Positions 8,208-17,125 of a DNA stretch of 33,717 nucleotides are shown piece after piece. This DNA comes from Filomicrobium sp. Its GTDB lineage: Bacteria; Pseudomonadota; Alphaproteobacteria; Rhizobiales; Hyphomicrobiaceae. Each line of letters opens with the position of its first letter. The first letter of the stretch is position 1. Below the pieces are notes generated by a model. It searched no databases, was not told where the DNA came from, and saw only the letters and a program-made list of their open reading frames with translations. The position numbers and the translations under genes were made by a program. Where the stretch lies: the NCBI GenBank assembly GCA_030665765.1, contig DAOUZE010000005.1, positions 1-33,717 of the forward strand, given 5' to 3'.

Positions 8208-10010
8208 TTAGAGTGGCCAGACCATCAGAATCATCGGCACGCCAACGGCGACGACAATGATCTCCAGCGGCAGTCCCATGCGCCAGTAATCTCCGAAGCG
8301 GTAGCCACCAGGCCCCATAATCAGCGTGTTGTTCTTGTGGCCTATCGGCGTCAAGAAGGCGCAACTCGCGGCGATAGCAACGGCCATCAAAAACGGATCC
8401 GGATTGACACCCAGCGACCTTGCCACTTCCACGGAGATAGGTGCGGCGACAAGAGCGGTCGCGGTGTTATTTAAGACATCCGACAAGGTCATCGTTAGCG
8501 CCATCAGTATTGTCAGCACTACCCAAGGCGGAAGCCCCTGGGATACGTCGACGATGCTTTGTGCCAATATTTTTGAAGCGCCCGTTTGTTCGAGTGCTGC
8601 CCCGATTGGGATGAGCGAGCCGATCAATACAACCACGGGCCACTCGATGGTGTCGTAGAGCTGTTTTAGTGGCACGATGCCGAGCAACACATAGAGCACG
8701 CAGACCAAGGCCAAGGCGATCGGCAGATAGAGTATGCCGAAGCTCGAAGCGGCGATGGCTGCTGCAAACAAACCCGCCGCGAGTAGGGCTTTGCCAGTGT
8801 TCTTGACCTCAAGCCCACGCTCGGCGAGGGGCACCATGCCCATTTCTTCAATGAAAGCATTGGTGCGTGTCTTCGGACCTAACAACAACAGCACATCACC
8901 AACGGCAACCTGCGTGCGGCGAACGCGGGTCTGGATTTTGCGACCTTCGCGCTGGATACCAATAAGCCAGATTCCGTAGTTATCGACCAAGCTCAGGGAA
9001 TTGCTGGTGCGGCCTTCGATGCGTGTGCCTGGGCGGACAACGGCCTCGACGAGATCAAGATCGGCGCCCCGGATTTTGTCGCGCTGATGGTCTTGGTCGA
9101 CGTATGCCAGCTTATGTTCAGCGACAAAGTCGTCGAGGGATTCGGCGGCGGCTTCGACGAGGAGAACGTCGCCCTCCTGCAGCCTGATCCATCCGGCGTG
9201 GCGTTGCAGCCTGGACTTACCCCGGATGACATTGAGAAGCGTGACGTCGCCTTGTTCGCTGGCCTTTTCGACATCGACCAATTGTTTGTCGAGGAAGGAT
9301 GACTTTTCCTCGACGGTCAGTTCGGCGATGTAGTCGTTCAACTTGAAAGATTCATCACTGGCGTCGACGCGTCCTGCTGAGCTTGGGATCAGCCGCCAAC
9401 CGATGAGGGCAACGAAGGCGATGCCGGCGGCGGCGCAGACGATGCCAACGGGTGCGAAGTCGAACATCTCAAAGGGGGCGCCAAGTTCACGCTCGCGATA
9501 CGTTGAGATGATGATATTCGGCGGCGTTCCGATCAACGTCACAAGGCCGCCGAGTATGGTCGCAAACGACAGCGGCATGAGGGTCAATGCGGGAGATCGC
9601 TTCGCCTTGCGGGCGGCGTTGATATCGACCGGCATGAGCAAGGCGAGGGCGCCGACGTTATTCATGAAACCCGACAGGAGCCCCCCGACGGTTGACATTA
9701 TGGCGATGTGGATGGGAACCGAGCGGTCAGCAGCGGTCAGATGACGCGCTATGAAATCCACCGCGCCCGAAACCGAAAGGCCATAGCTGACAACGAGTAC
9801 AAGCGCGATAATCAGTGTTGCGGGATGGCCGAAGCCGTCGAAAGCCTGATCCTTTGGTACCGCGCCGATGATGACGGCGACGACGAGGGCAGCAAACGCA
9901 ACGAGATCGTAGCGCCAACGTCCCCAGACCAGCAGGGTGAGTACACCCAGCAGGATCCCCAGAACTTTGAGCTGATCAGTGGTGAATGGAAGGCTGATGG
10001 TGTCGATCAT
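8208..10010 (-). CDS. SLC13-family permease with internal TrkA-C/RCK_C domains
   Basis: 600 aa; N- and C-terminal helix bundles (GFGHPATLIIALVLVVSYGLS, GTPPNIIISTYRE, DVLNNTATALVAAPI) flanking two soluble RCK_C-like segments (LLNVIRGKSRLQRHAGWIRLQEGDVLLVEAA; GIQREGRKIQTRVRRTQVAVGDVLLLLG). Confidence 0.93.
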   Translation of the reverse strand: MIDTISLPFTTDQLKVLGILLGVLTLLVWGRWRYDLVAFAALVVAVIIGAVPKDQAFDGFGHPATLIIALVLVVSYGLSVSGAVDFIARHLTAADRSVPIHIAIMSTVGGLLSGFMNNVGALALLMPVDINAARKAKRSPALTLMPLSFATILGGLVTLIGTPPNIIISTYRERELGAPFEMFDFAPVGIVCAAAGIAFVALIGWRLIPSSAGRVDASDESFKLNDYIAELTVEEKSSFLDKQLVDVEKASEQGDVTLLNVIRGKSRLQRHAGWIRLQEGDVLLVEAAAESLDDFVAEHKLAYVDQDHQRDKIRGADLDLVEAVVRPGTRIEGRTSNSLSLVDNYGIWLIGIQREGRKIQTRVRRTQVAVGDVLLLLGPKTRTNAFIEEMGMVPLAERGLEVKNTGKALLAAGLFAAAIAASSFGILYLPIALALVCVLYVLLGIVPLKQLYDTIEWPVVVLIGSLIPIGAALEQTGASKILAQSIVDVSQGLPPWVVLTILMALTMTLSDVLNNTATALVAAPISVEVARSLGVNPDPFLMAVAIAASCAFLTPIGHKNNTLIMGPGGYRFGDYWRMGLPLEIIVVAVGVPMILMVWPL

Positions 10011-10111
10011 AACGCGGAGTGTTGCCGTAGCTTGCTGTCAGCCGCAAGTCCGCAGTCCAACGTGTCGGACGCTGTGTGGCCTATGGGGCAGCCGATAAAT
10101 AGGGCAACGAC

Positions 10112-10390
10112 CTAGCGTTCTATCCCGATTTCCCAACCATGGCTGATGCAGCGCGCGCCGATTTCAATCGGTCCAAGATTGAAAACCTTGTTGCAGGTCA
10201 GGACCGGTTTGTTGGGTATTGCAGCCGCGCTTTCGCCCAGCTTCAATCCAGCTCCCGAGCTGATGGCCAGGAAATAGGCGGGTTGATGTTTACTTGTCGT
10301 CGCATGGCCTTGCGGCTGCCAGAGAATTACTCCAAGTCCGGCAAAGCCGAAGGCGAATAGCGCAAGTGCACTGCGCTGTGACCACGGCAT
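10112..10390 (-). CDS. Small hypothetical protein with N-terminal signal/anchor segment
   Basis: MPWSQRSALALFAFGFAGLGVILWQPQG start; two Cys in the mature part. ATG at 10390 used rather than the longer ORF from 10447. Confidence 0.55.
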   Translation of the reverse strand: MPWSQRSALALFAFGFAGLGVILWQPQGHATTSKHQPAYFLAISSGAGLKLGESAAAIPNKPVLTCNKVFNLGPIEIGARCISHGWEIGIER

Positions 10391-10571
10391 GGCGATCCCC
10401 TCACCCCATAATAATGTGCACTTCAGAGTCACGTTCGCGTCCGGCAACGGCCCTTACCGCTGCCGTGGAGAACAATGGAGCTGATTCGCGGGCCTACGTC
10501 TTATCTGAGAGGGAGTGTAAGGACGTTCAGAGCTGGGATGTTGTTGCGATGTCACAGCGGATGACTGTCGC

Positions 10572-10823
10572 TCAGTTTTTGAAACCGGCAGCAGCGAGGG
10601 TTACCTGGCAGCGCGTGCCGAGTTTTGAGAAGTTGCGGCGAACGCAGCGTTTGACTTTGGCAACAGTCGGCTTGCGGCCAATGCAGAGACGACGGACGTC
10701 GGATTCGCAGGCTGCACGCATCTGTGGTGTGACGCCACTGGGAAGCTTGAAGTTATCGCCTGCGATGGCTGTGTTGGCACAGAGCAATACGGCTGAAACT
10801 GTAATGCCGCTGGTTGTTTTCAC
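10572..10823 (-). CDS. Small secreted cysteine-rich protein, GLG1/Cys_rich_FGFR-like repeat
   Basis: Signal peptide (MKTTSGITVSAVLLCANTAIAGD) plus AACESDVRRLC...VKRCVRRNFSKLGTRCQVTL, which fits the C-x6-C ... C-x9-10-C spacing of that repeat. Confidence 0.6.
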   Translation of the reverse strand: MKTTSGITVSAVLLCANTAIAGDNFKLPSGVTPQMRAACESDVRRLCIGRKPTVAKVKRCVRRNFSKLGTRCQVTLAAAGFKN

Positions 10824-11038
10824 TTTATACGCTCCGACGTGTTGAATGCGGACAATTCGCTAATTCTTGTCGCGAATTTGTAGCAAGTGGATCGCGTGCT
10901 GCACTGCGGCAAGCAACCGCATTCATTCACTTTTTCCACTCTTTTTGAAACAACCGGCATTAGTCGGGCCAGCCTCGTGCCAAAGAGGCCGAGCGGTCTA
11001 AATGCCGCGCCGGATCGGCCAGAAAGGTTTGTGGACGA

Positions 11039-11524
11039 TCACTTCCGTGGCGTCATCTCAAATCCAACGGTGTCGAGGATACCTGGTAGCACCTCATTGA
11101 TGCGGACCGAGTCGACGTCGTCTTTATGCAGGACTTCGGCGGCGCCCGCCTTCATCAGGTCCATACGCCGTCTGCGGGTTGCGACACCGCTGACGACCAC
11201 GATGGGGCCCGCGTATCCGACGCGGCGCAGATACGGAATGGAATCGGAAGCTCGGTCGGCAGACAGTTCGAGATTGTCATCGAGTAGGATCAATTGCGGC
11301 TTGTGCTTCAGCACCTGGTCAATCGCGCTCGATAGTGTATTGGCCTCGCGCACATCGATCTCATAGCCAAACATCAGGTGCAGTGTGGCGCGCAAACGCT
11401 TTATGTCCGTGCTGCAGTCATCGACCACCAGGACATTTGTCAGCTTCGGCATCTTTTTGAGTGATTTGGTGAGGCCGCTCTTTCTATCGAGAAAATCTCC
11501 GCCGGAGGTGGATGACTCCGCCAT
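11039..11524 (-). CDS. Stand-alone response-regulator receiver protein
   Basis: VLVVDDCSTD acidic pocket, LILLDDNLE phospho-acceptor Asp, VVVSGVA, VLHKDD conserved Lys; no output domain. Confidence 0.88.
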   Translation of the reverse strand: MAESSTSGGDFLDRKSGLTKSLKKMPKLTNVLVVDDCSTDIKRLRATLHLMFGYEIDVREANTLSSAIDQVLKHKPQLILLDDNLELSADRASDSIPYLRRVGYAGPIVVVSGVATRRRRMDLMKAGAAEVLHKDDVDSVRINEVLPGILDTVGFEMTPRK

Positions 11525-11677
11525 TACCGTATTCTCCTGTTCGGGTGCACCAGAGGTGAAACTGACTGCTCTTGTGCGGGTGCGCAGAACTTACATCAAT
11601 CAAACGGCCGCGAACGGATGTTGTTGTCGCAGAAAACAAGCAATGCCGCAATGTCAGGTGTGTCGCCTAGTCGAAAC

Positions 11678-12937
11678 TCATCGATCAGCAGTGGTTTCCT
11701 GGCACGGTATCAGCGGCCAGGAGAGCTGGAATTCGCTACCTCGTCGCTCAGATGGATTTGAGATCAGGTGCAGTTGACCACCCACGGTTTCGACGGTGCG
11801 TTTTACGAAAGCGAGCCCCATGCCGTGCGTGAGTTCTGCGTTGGGTTGGCAGCCGCCATCGGGACCTCTTCGATAACTACGAAATGGGTAGAACACCGCT
11901 TCCTGACGTTTGAGGGGGATACCTGGACCGTTGTCGCTCACCGTTACAGAAAGATGGTCATCGGTTAGTTTCGCGAATACACGGACCCAGCCCGCCTCGG
12001 GTTTGTCGTGATGCTTGATGGCATTGTCGACCAAGTTGCGCAGTACGAGATCGAACGGAGCGACATAGGTTTCGATGTTCGGCCAGTCGCCTTGGACTTC
12101 GATTGTGAACCTGTGAGGGCGCGGGAGCGAACTGACTATTGAATCAATCAAGTGTCGGCTATTGAGATGCTCCAATGTCTCCGTTTGGCGGCCGAGGCTG
12201 GCATAGTCGAGCAACTGCGAGAGCATTGTCGACATGCGTCGTGACTGCTGTTTCAAGGCTGCGCAGGCTTTGTGGGCGTCTTGCGGTCGTGCTTGACTGA
12301 GCGCGGTTTCGATATCGTCTGTGAAATAGCGTAGTGCGCGCATTGGAGCCTTGAGGTCGTGCGAGATAACTGTCGCAAAGTCCTCAAGGTCGCGGTTACA
12401 CAGCTCAAGCTCGGCGTTGGTGCGCTCCAGTTCGAGCTTTTGTTGTTCGATTTGTTCGAGCAGGATGGTGCGGTCGCGTTGCAGCCTTGCCAGCGTAGTG
12501 TCGGTACTCGAGTGGCCGCTGGCGCGCGTCACGAGCAGCAGAAATTCGTCGTTGTTGATTATAGGGGGCTGATCTTTGAGCGTCGACTCGCCGACGCTGT
12601 GTTCGGTTATTTCGGGATGACTGCGGAAAACGTAAATGTCGATCCGCGGTGTATCCGTGCCTTCGCCATTAACGAGGAGAATGCCGGGGAGTTCGAACGA
12701 GGTGCGGCCATCCGCAGGCAGGTTTTGAATATCGTCCAGGTAGTCGGCTAAAAATGGCAAACCCGATGAGACCGCTTCGCCAACTCCGAGGCTGGCAGTG
12801 AGATCACCAAAACGAGCTGTGACGATAAAACTAGCATCGAGCCAGGCCATGCCGTAGATGCCGTTGCGGGCGAGCAGCAATCCGGCGCTGAGTAGGGGAG
12901 AGGGTTTAGAGAGACCCATGACATTCTCCGTCATCAC
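11678..12937 (-). CDS. Soluble sensor histidine kinase (HisKA-HATPase_c)
   Basis: Coiled coil, H-box FATVISHDLKAPMRALRYF, N-box LVLRNLVDNAIKHHD, G1 SDNGPGIP, G2 GMGLAFVKRTVE; no obvious transmembrane helix. Confidence 0.94.
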   Translation of the reverse strand: MMTENVMGLSKPSPLLSAGLLLARNGIYGMAWLDASFIVTARFGDLTASLGVGEAVSSGLPFLADYLDDIQNLPADGRTSFELPGILLVNGEGTDTPRIDIYVFRSHPEITEHSVGESTLKDQPPIINNDEFLLLVTRASGHSSTDTTLARLQRDRTILLEQIEQQKLELERTNAELELCNRDLEDFATVISHDLKAPMRALRYFTDDIETALSQARPQDAHKACAALKQQSRRMSTMLSQLLDYASLGRQTETLEHLNSRHLIDSIVSSLPRPHRFTIEVQGDWPNIETYVAPFDLVLRNLVDNAIKHHDKPEAGWVRVFAKLTDDHLSVTVSDNGPGIPLKRQEAVFYPFRSYRRGPDGGCQPNAELTHGMGLAFVKRTVETVGGQLHLISNPSERRGSEFQLSWPLIPCQETTADR

Positions 12938-13443
12938 AGTCCGCGGCGTAAAATTGCATCCGCAGTCGCGTGGAAGGCGACATCGACGTTTTCGCCGGTC
13001 TTGGCGCTGGTTTTGAAGAGCGGTTCTGTTGTCTCCGCGCGCAGTTCCTCAGGCAGTTCGGGTGTGTCGGTGTCCGGAAAGAGATCGGATTTATTGAGCA
13101 GCAAGCTAAGTGGGCGGCCGGCACGTGCTTCGCGCCAGCCCGTGGTAAGTCCGGCCATGGCCTTCAAAGTTGCCGGGCGGGTGGAATCGCCGACGATGAT
13201 GGCTGCTGAAGCGTTCTTCAGGTAGACGCTTGAAAATATGGTCTGGCCGAAGTTGCCGTCGGTGTCCCAGATGAGCAACGTCACGGCCGGACGGTCGTCG
13301 GTTTCGGGCAAGTTGTAAGTGTAGATCTCGACATTGATGGTCGGCATGTAGTCGGTGCGGTATCGGCCATGCACGAGGCGATTAACGAGGGACGTTTTGC
13401 CCACCCCAATTTCGCCCAGCAGCATAATTTTGCGCGATGTCAC
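12934..13443 (-). CDS. Rab/Ras-like small GTPase
   Basis: G1 GEIGVGKTSLV, switch-I DYMPTINVE, G3 LLIWDTDGNF, G4 LLLNKSDL, G5 FKTSAKTGENVD; ATGA overlaps on both sides. Confidence 0.92.
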   Translation of the reverse strand: MTSRKIMLLGEIGVGKTSLVNRLVHGRYRTDYMPTINVEIYTYNLPETDDRPAVTLLIWDTDGNFGQTIFSSVYLKNASAAIIVGDSTRPATLKAMAGLTTGWREARAGRPLSLLLNKSDLFPDTDTPELPEELRAETTEPLFKTSAKTGENVDVAFHATADAILRRGL

Positions 13444-15617
13444 TCGGACGCTTCTCCAACAAAGCCCAGTTCGAATTCGACGCGGCGGTTGGGGCTCGAT
13501 GCTCCAATAACGGACGAGATGCCCTTCAGATCGTGGCGGCCGACGGAGACCATCCGGTTGGCGGGTACGCCGCGACGTATCAATTCCTGCATGACAACAT
13601 TGGCCCGGTTTTGCGACAATGGTGAGTTGTGTTGCGAGGTGCCCTGCTCATCGGTGAAGCCGACGATGCGGATATGCGCATCGCTGGCCATTATCAGTTG
13701 AGCAAGTTCGTCAAGATGCTTGGCGGTGACCGCTAGGTTCCGGAAGTCGGTTTCGCTGGAGAAGAAGATCGCGTGGGAGTCGATCCAGGCCGCGAGCTGT
13801 TCGTGCGGTGTTGGTGCGGTAGGCGGCGGGATTTCAATGGGTGGCTGTTTGACGTTGGCAGCCTGCGCAAGCGCTACGGTCAGGGTGGCGAACTGCTCGA
13901 CTTGGACCGCCATCGCTTCGGTCTCCAACATCAGGTTTCCGGTCTCGGCGGTGTTGGTGGCCATGGGCTCGGAACGTGCGGCTTGTGGATCAAGCAGGGA
14001 TGTTAGCTCATCGGCTGCCGAGGCTATGCGCGCCCGCAGGGCTGGCAAGTGTTGGCTCAGATCGCGATTGGCGACGGTGCTATCCGCTCCGGCGGCCAGT
14101 TCGCGCAGGGATTCGAGTTCCCCTCTAACATCGGACACGGTTGCGGCAGCGGAACTGGCGATGGCCCGTGCTTCAGGGCTATCGACGTTCTGCTGGAGAC
14201 GCTGCAGGTCGGCGGGGACCGCGGTCAGCCGTTGGATCGTGCGCGCGATGCTGCTGTCAAAGGCCTGCCGTTGGAGACGTCGAGGTAATTCATCGAGCTG
14301 TTGGCGAAGATCGCTGATCAGGGGGGTTGCGTCGGGAGTGGTGGGAACGACGTTCAGTTCATCATTGACTGTGACGCCGGTCAGCTCTGTCTCGAGCCGC
14401 GAGATGATATCAGTCTTGGCGGCTGGTGTTGGCGCGAGACCGGCCAGTGAGACTTCCTTGCCAAAGTCGGTCACGGTTAGGCGGACAGGGTAACCGCGCA
14501 TCGATTGGGTTTCAGAAATGACAGTGTTGGCACGTTCTCGGACTCGTTCGGCTGTGAAGACGTTGTAGCCGGTCCAGACCAGCCATGCGGTTAGGGCGAG
14601 GACCACGAGCCAAGCCATTGCCTTCAGCACGAACCAGCCGGTTTTGTCTTCTTCAATCTCGCGTCTGATTGCATCAATGCGTGACTGGATGTTCTCGGCG
14701 GTGTCGGAGAGGAGATCGGTTTGCTGGTTGGCCTCGTTGCTTGTCGCCAATTCATCCCAATGCGATTGGCGGCGCTCGAGCGTGGACATGAACTCTTCGT
14801 CGATTAGCCGCTCGACGGTGGCGTTGGCGACACCAGAACATTTCGCGGCGAGCAAGAGCCGCGGTGAGGCGCGCAGATAGACCTGGGCGGTGTTGAGGTC
14901 GATCTGGCGCAGGGATGAAGCTTCGTCGGCAAAAGCCTCCAGCGAGAATTCGTTGATGGCGGTCAGGATGCCGCTCATCACCTGATCGCGGTCCGGATGG
15001 CCGTCGTTGCCTGGCCAACGTGCCAGCAGTTCGCCGGAGCCGCGGCGGATGAGGTAGACTTCCTCGACCCGTAGATCCTGGGATCTCGCCAGCGCCAATT
15101 CCGCCATCGAGCGGCCGGTGGCTATGCTCTTGAGCCACAGCATCGTCGAGTTCGCCGTCATCTGGCGATCGATACGCTGGGTGAGTTCGCGGATAGCACT
15201 GGCCACATAGGACTGAACGAGACGGCCGGTTATGGGGTAGAGCGCTTCGACCAGTTCGTCCTGGCTTTCGTGGATTTCGCGCTTGATCGTGCGGATCACC
15301 AGAGGTGCCATCGCCTGAGACAGCTCATTGTGGTGCTTGATCTCGGCTTCGGACAGCGCACGGTCGAGAACTTCGGCAACGCTCGTTTTAAAGCGGTCTT
15401 CGGTGCCAGCGCGCGAAAAGACATCTTCGAGCTGGCCTATGACCTCATTGCGAAATGTCGCTTCGGCGTCAGCGAGGCGGTTGAGGTCACGCGATAGCGC
15501 GGCGCGTTGATCGGTGCCGAGTTTGGCTACGGCTTCGACGCGGCGTTGCAAATCGGTGAGAGCTTGAGATTCATGCTCAAAGAGCAGTTCTTTTAGCTTT
15601 GTGACGCCTTGCGACAT
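13440..15617 (-). CDS. Inner-membrane OmpA-family protein: cytoplasmic helical/longin-like region, one TM helix, BON-like domain, coiled coil, OmpA peptidoglycan-binding domain
   Basis: TM MAWLVVLALTAWLVWTGYNVF; BON-like RERANTVISETQSMRGYPVRLTVTDFGKEVSLAGLAPTPAAK; OmpA core IRIVGFTDEQGTSQHNSPLSQNRANVVMQELIRRGV. ATG at 15617 (MSQGVTKLKELLF) is an alternative to the ORF start at 15638. Confidence 0.9.
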   Translation of the reverse strand: MSQGVTKLKELLFEHESQALTDLQRRVEAVAKLGTDQRAALSRDLNRLADAEATFRNEVIGQLEDVFSRAGTEDRFKTSVAEVLDRALSEAEIKHHNELSQAMAPLVIRTIKREIHESQDELVEALYPITGRLVQSYVASAIRELTQRIDRQMTANSTMLWLKSIATGRSMAELALARSQDLRVEEVYLIRRGSGELLARWPGNDGHPDRDQVMSGILTAINEFSLEAFADEASSLRQIDLNTAQVYLRASPRLLLAAKCSGVANATVERLIDEEFMSTLERRQSHWDELATSNEANQQTDLLSDTAENIQSRIDAIRREIEEDKTGWFVLKAMAWLVVLALTAWLVWTGYNVFTAERVRERANTVISETQSMRGYPVRLTVTDFGKEVSLAGLAPTPAAKTDIISRLETELTGVTVNDELNVVPTTPDATPLISDLRQQLDELPRRLQRQAFDSSIARTIQRLTAVPADLQRLQQNVDSPEARAIASSAAATVSDVRGELESLRELAAGADSTVANRDLSQHLPALRARIASAADELTSLLDPQAARSEPMATNTAETGNLMLETEAMAVQVEQFATLTVALAQAANVKQPPIEIPPPTAPTPHEQLAAWIDSHAIFFSSETDFRNLAVTAKHLDELAQLIMASDAHIRIVGFTDEQGTSQHNSPLSQNRANVVMQELIRRGVPANRMVSVGRHDLKGISSVIGASSPNRRVEFELGFVGEASE

Positions 15618-15702
15618 GGCGAGCGTAATACTTCCCAAGAAACGGCGAGTTTAGCCTTTTTGCAGGCAACCTGCAGGATGGAACCCGAGACTTTCGCGCC
15701 GG

Positions 15703-16026
15703 TCAGATGCGAGACAGGTCTTTTACGTGTTTGCCGAGATCGGCAATGCCTCGAGAGAGTGCGTCAAAAGCAGCCCGGTGTTGACTGCTGACTTCTCCAG
15801 ACATCGCCTCGACACGCGCCTGGATTGCGTCAATCTTGCGGGTCACATCGGTCTCGAGATGGGTCAAGCGGGTTTCGATCGCGGCAAGACGATCATCGGT
15901 GCGGCGTAGGTCATCGCCGACCAAGAGGTCGCGGACCTGATCCATCTTCTCGTCTGCAACCTTCCTTAAGGGTGCGCCGTTCCTCAGCAAGTCTAGGGAT
16001 GTTGCGGTCATTGCGTTACTCTTCAC
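15703..16026 (-). CDS. Small coiled-coil protein upstream of the OmpA/GTPase operon
   Basis: Heptad-rich DDRLAAIETRLTHLETDVTRKIDAIQARVEAMSGEV; same strand, 64-85 nt upstream of the OmpA-family gene. Confidence 0.65.
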   Translation of the reverse strand: MKSNAMTATSLDLLRNGAPLRKVADEKMDQVRDLLVGDDLRRTDDRLAAIETRLTHLETDVTRKIDAIQARVEAMSGEVSSQHRAAFDALSRGIADLGKHVKDLSRI

Positions 16027-16063
16027 TACAGTATTAATTCCTTAGGCTGAGCCCCTTGTTGCG

Positions 16064-16082
16064 CGCCGCCTGGCAAGCGGCG
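16064..16082. other. GC-rich hairpin upstream of the operon
   Basis: CGCCGC (16064-16069)/GCGGCG (16077-16082), 7-nt loop. Confidence 0.4.
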
Positions 16083-16518
16083 AATTGCTGCCCTGCGGGC
16101 GTGTGCTGCCGAACGCATCGTTGCAGAGTATAATCCGCCGACGAGTTTAGTCAGGTTTGGCTCCCTGGATCGCTGCCAGCAGCACAGGCTGCGCACCTAA
16201 GGATCGAATGGTAGCACTGCTGAAGTTTAACACTCCACAACAAAAAAACTGCAATTCCATTTAGCATGAAGTGAGCCGTTTCGAGTGTCCCACTGGTGGT
16301 TCAGCGAAACTCTATTTGTCGCAAATCATCTTTTTCTGCCTTGATGACTCAGAACAGCTGACTTCATCTACCGATTGGCCGAGCCGACCGATGACCATTT
16401 ATAAGCAAAGCTTGCAGACTGCGGCGTTCGGCACCGCGCGGTGATGGAAACAAAATTGGGTGCCGGTCTGAAAAACCCGACACCTACGTTTCTGCTTTCT
16501 GGACTTTATGTGATCGCG

Positions 16519-16842
16519 TTACGACGTCAGCGAGTCGAGCTGATCGAATTTTTCGGCCAGCAGATAATAGAAGGTCACGCGGTTCTTGCGCTTATCGGCC
16601 TTCATGGTTTCGCAGATTTCCTTGATGACGGCGTCGAGCTTTTTATCGTCTTCGCTTCGGTGCAGCTTCTTCTTCAACCAGCTGTCGCGAACGCGGCTCA
16701 ATTCGTCCTTGCTGGAGCAGGAGACAAGAGAAGCGTCCTTGCTGCGAAGGGCTATGCCCAGGTGTTTGACGATTCCAGCGACTGCGTTTTCGTTGACGTT
16801 CGACGCATACCGAGCGACATCGTCGACGTATTCCTTGGACAT
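16519..16842 (-). CDS. DUF2853 family protein
   Basis: YVDDVARYASNVNENAVAGIVKHLGIALRSKDASLVSCSSKDELSRVRDSWLKKKL ... NRVTFYYLLAEKFDQL recalls the DUF2853 consensus. Confidence 0.85.
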   Translation of the reverse strand: MSKEYVDDVARYASNVNENAVAGIVKHLGIALRSKDASLVSCSSKDELSRVRDSWLKKKLHRSEDDKKLDAVIKEICETMKADKRKNRVTFYYLLAEKFDQLDSLTS

Positions 16843-17125
16843 ATTGAGAGTCTCCCTTTTGGCTGGGTCAAAATGCGCTGGCCAGATACTGGTCGACCAA
16901 GCAGCACGTATCGAAGCTATTCTACGGCGTTCGTCGCTGTGGCCCCGCTTGCGCGGAAGGGTCGTTGCGCCAAGCCATTGATTTCCTTGCGCGATTTTAA
17001 CTCTTTTTGGATGTTTGTCACCGACCCGGCAGTGCCGTCCATCAAAGCGATCCTGTCCTGGTATGGTTAGTCTACGAAGCTTTCAGCCTAAATCGACACA
17101 AAAATCAACAAAACGCCTGAGTTGG

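Noticed and set aside
13720-14493. 257-aa plus-strand ORF opposite the OmpA-family gene
   Set aside because: Low-complexity Ser/Arg/Ala composition, antisense to BON/OmpA coding sequence.
16129-16134. Perfect TATAAT in the intergenic region upstream of the operon
   Set aside because: No convincing -35 at suitable spacing and no plus-strand gene downstream.
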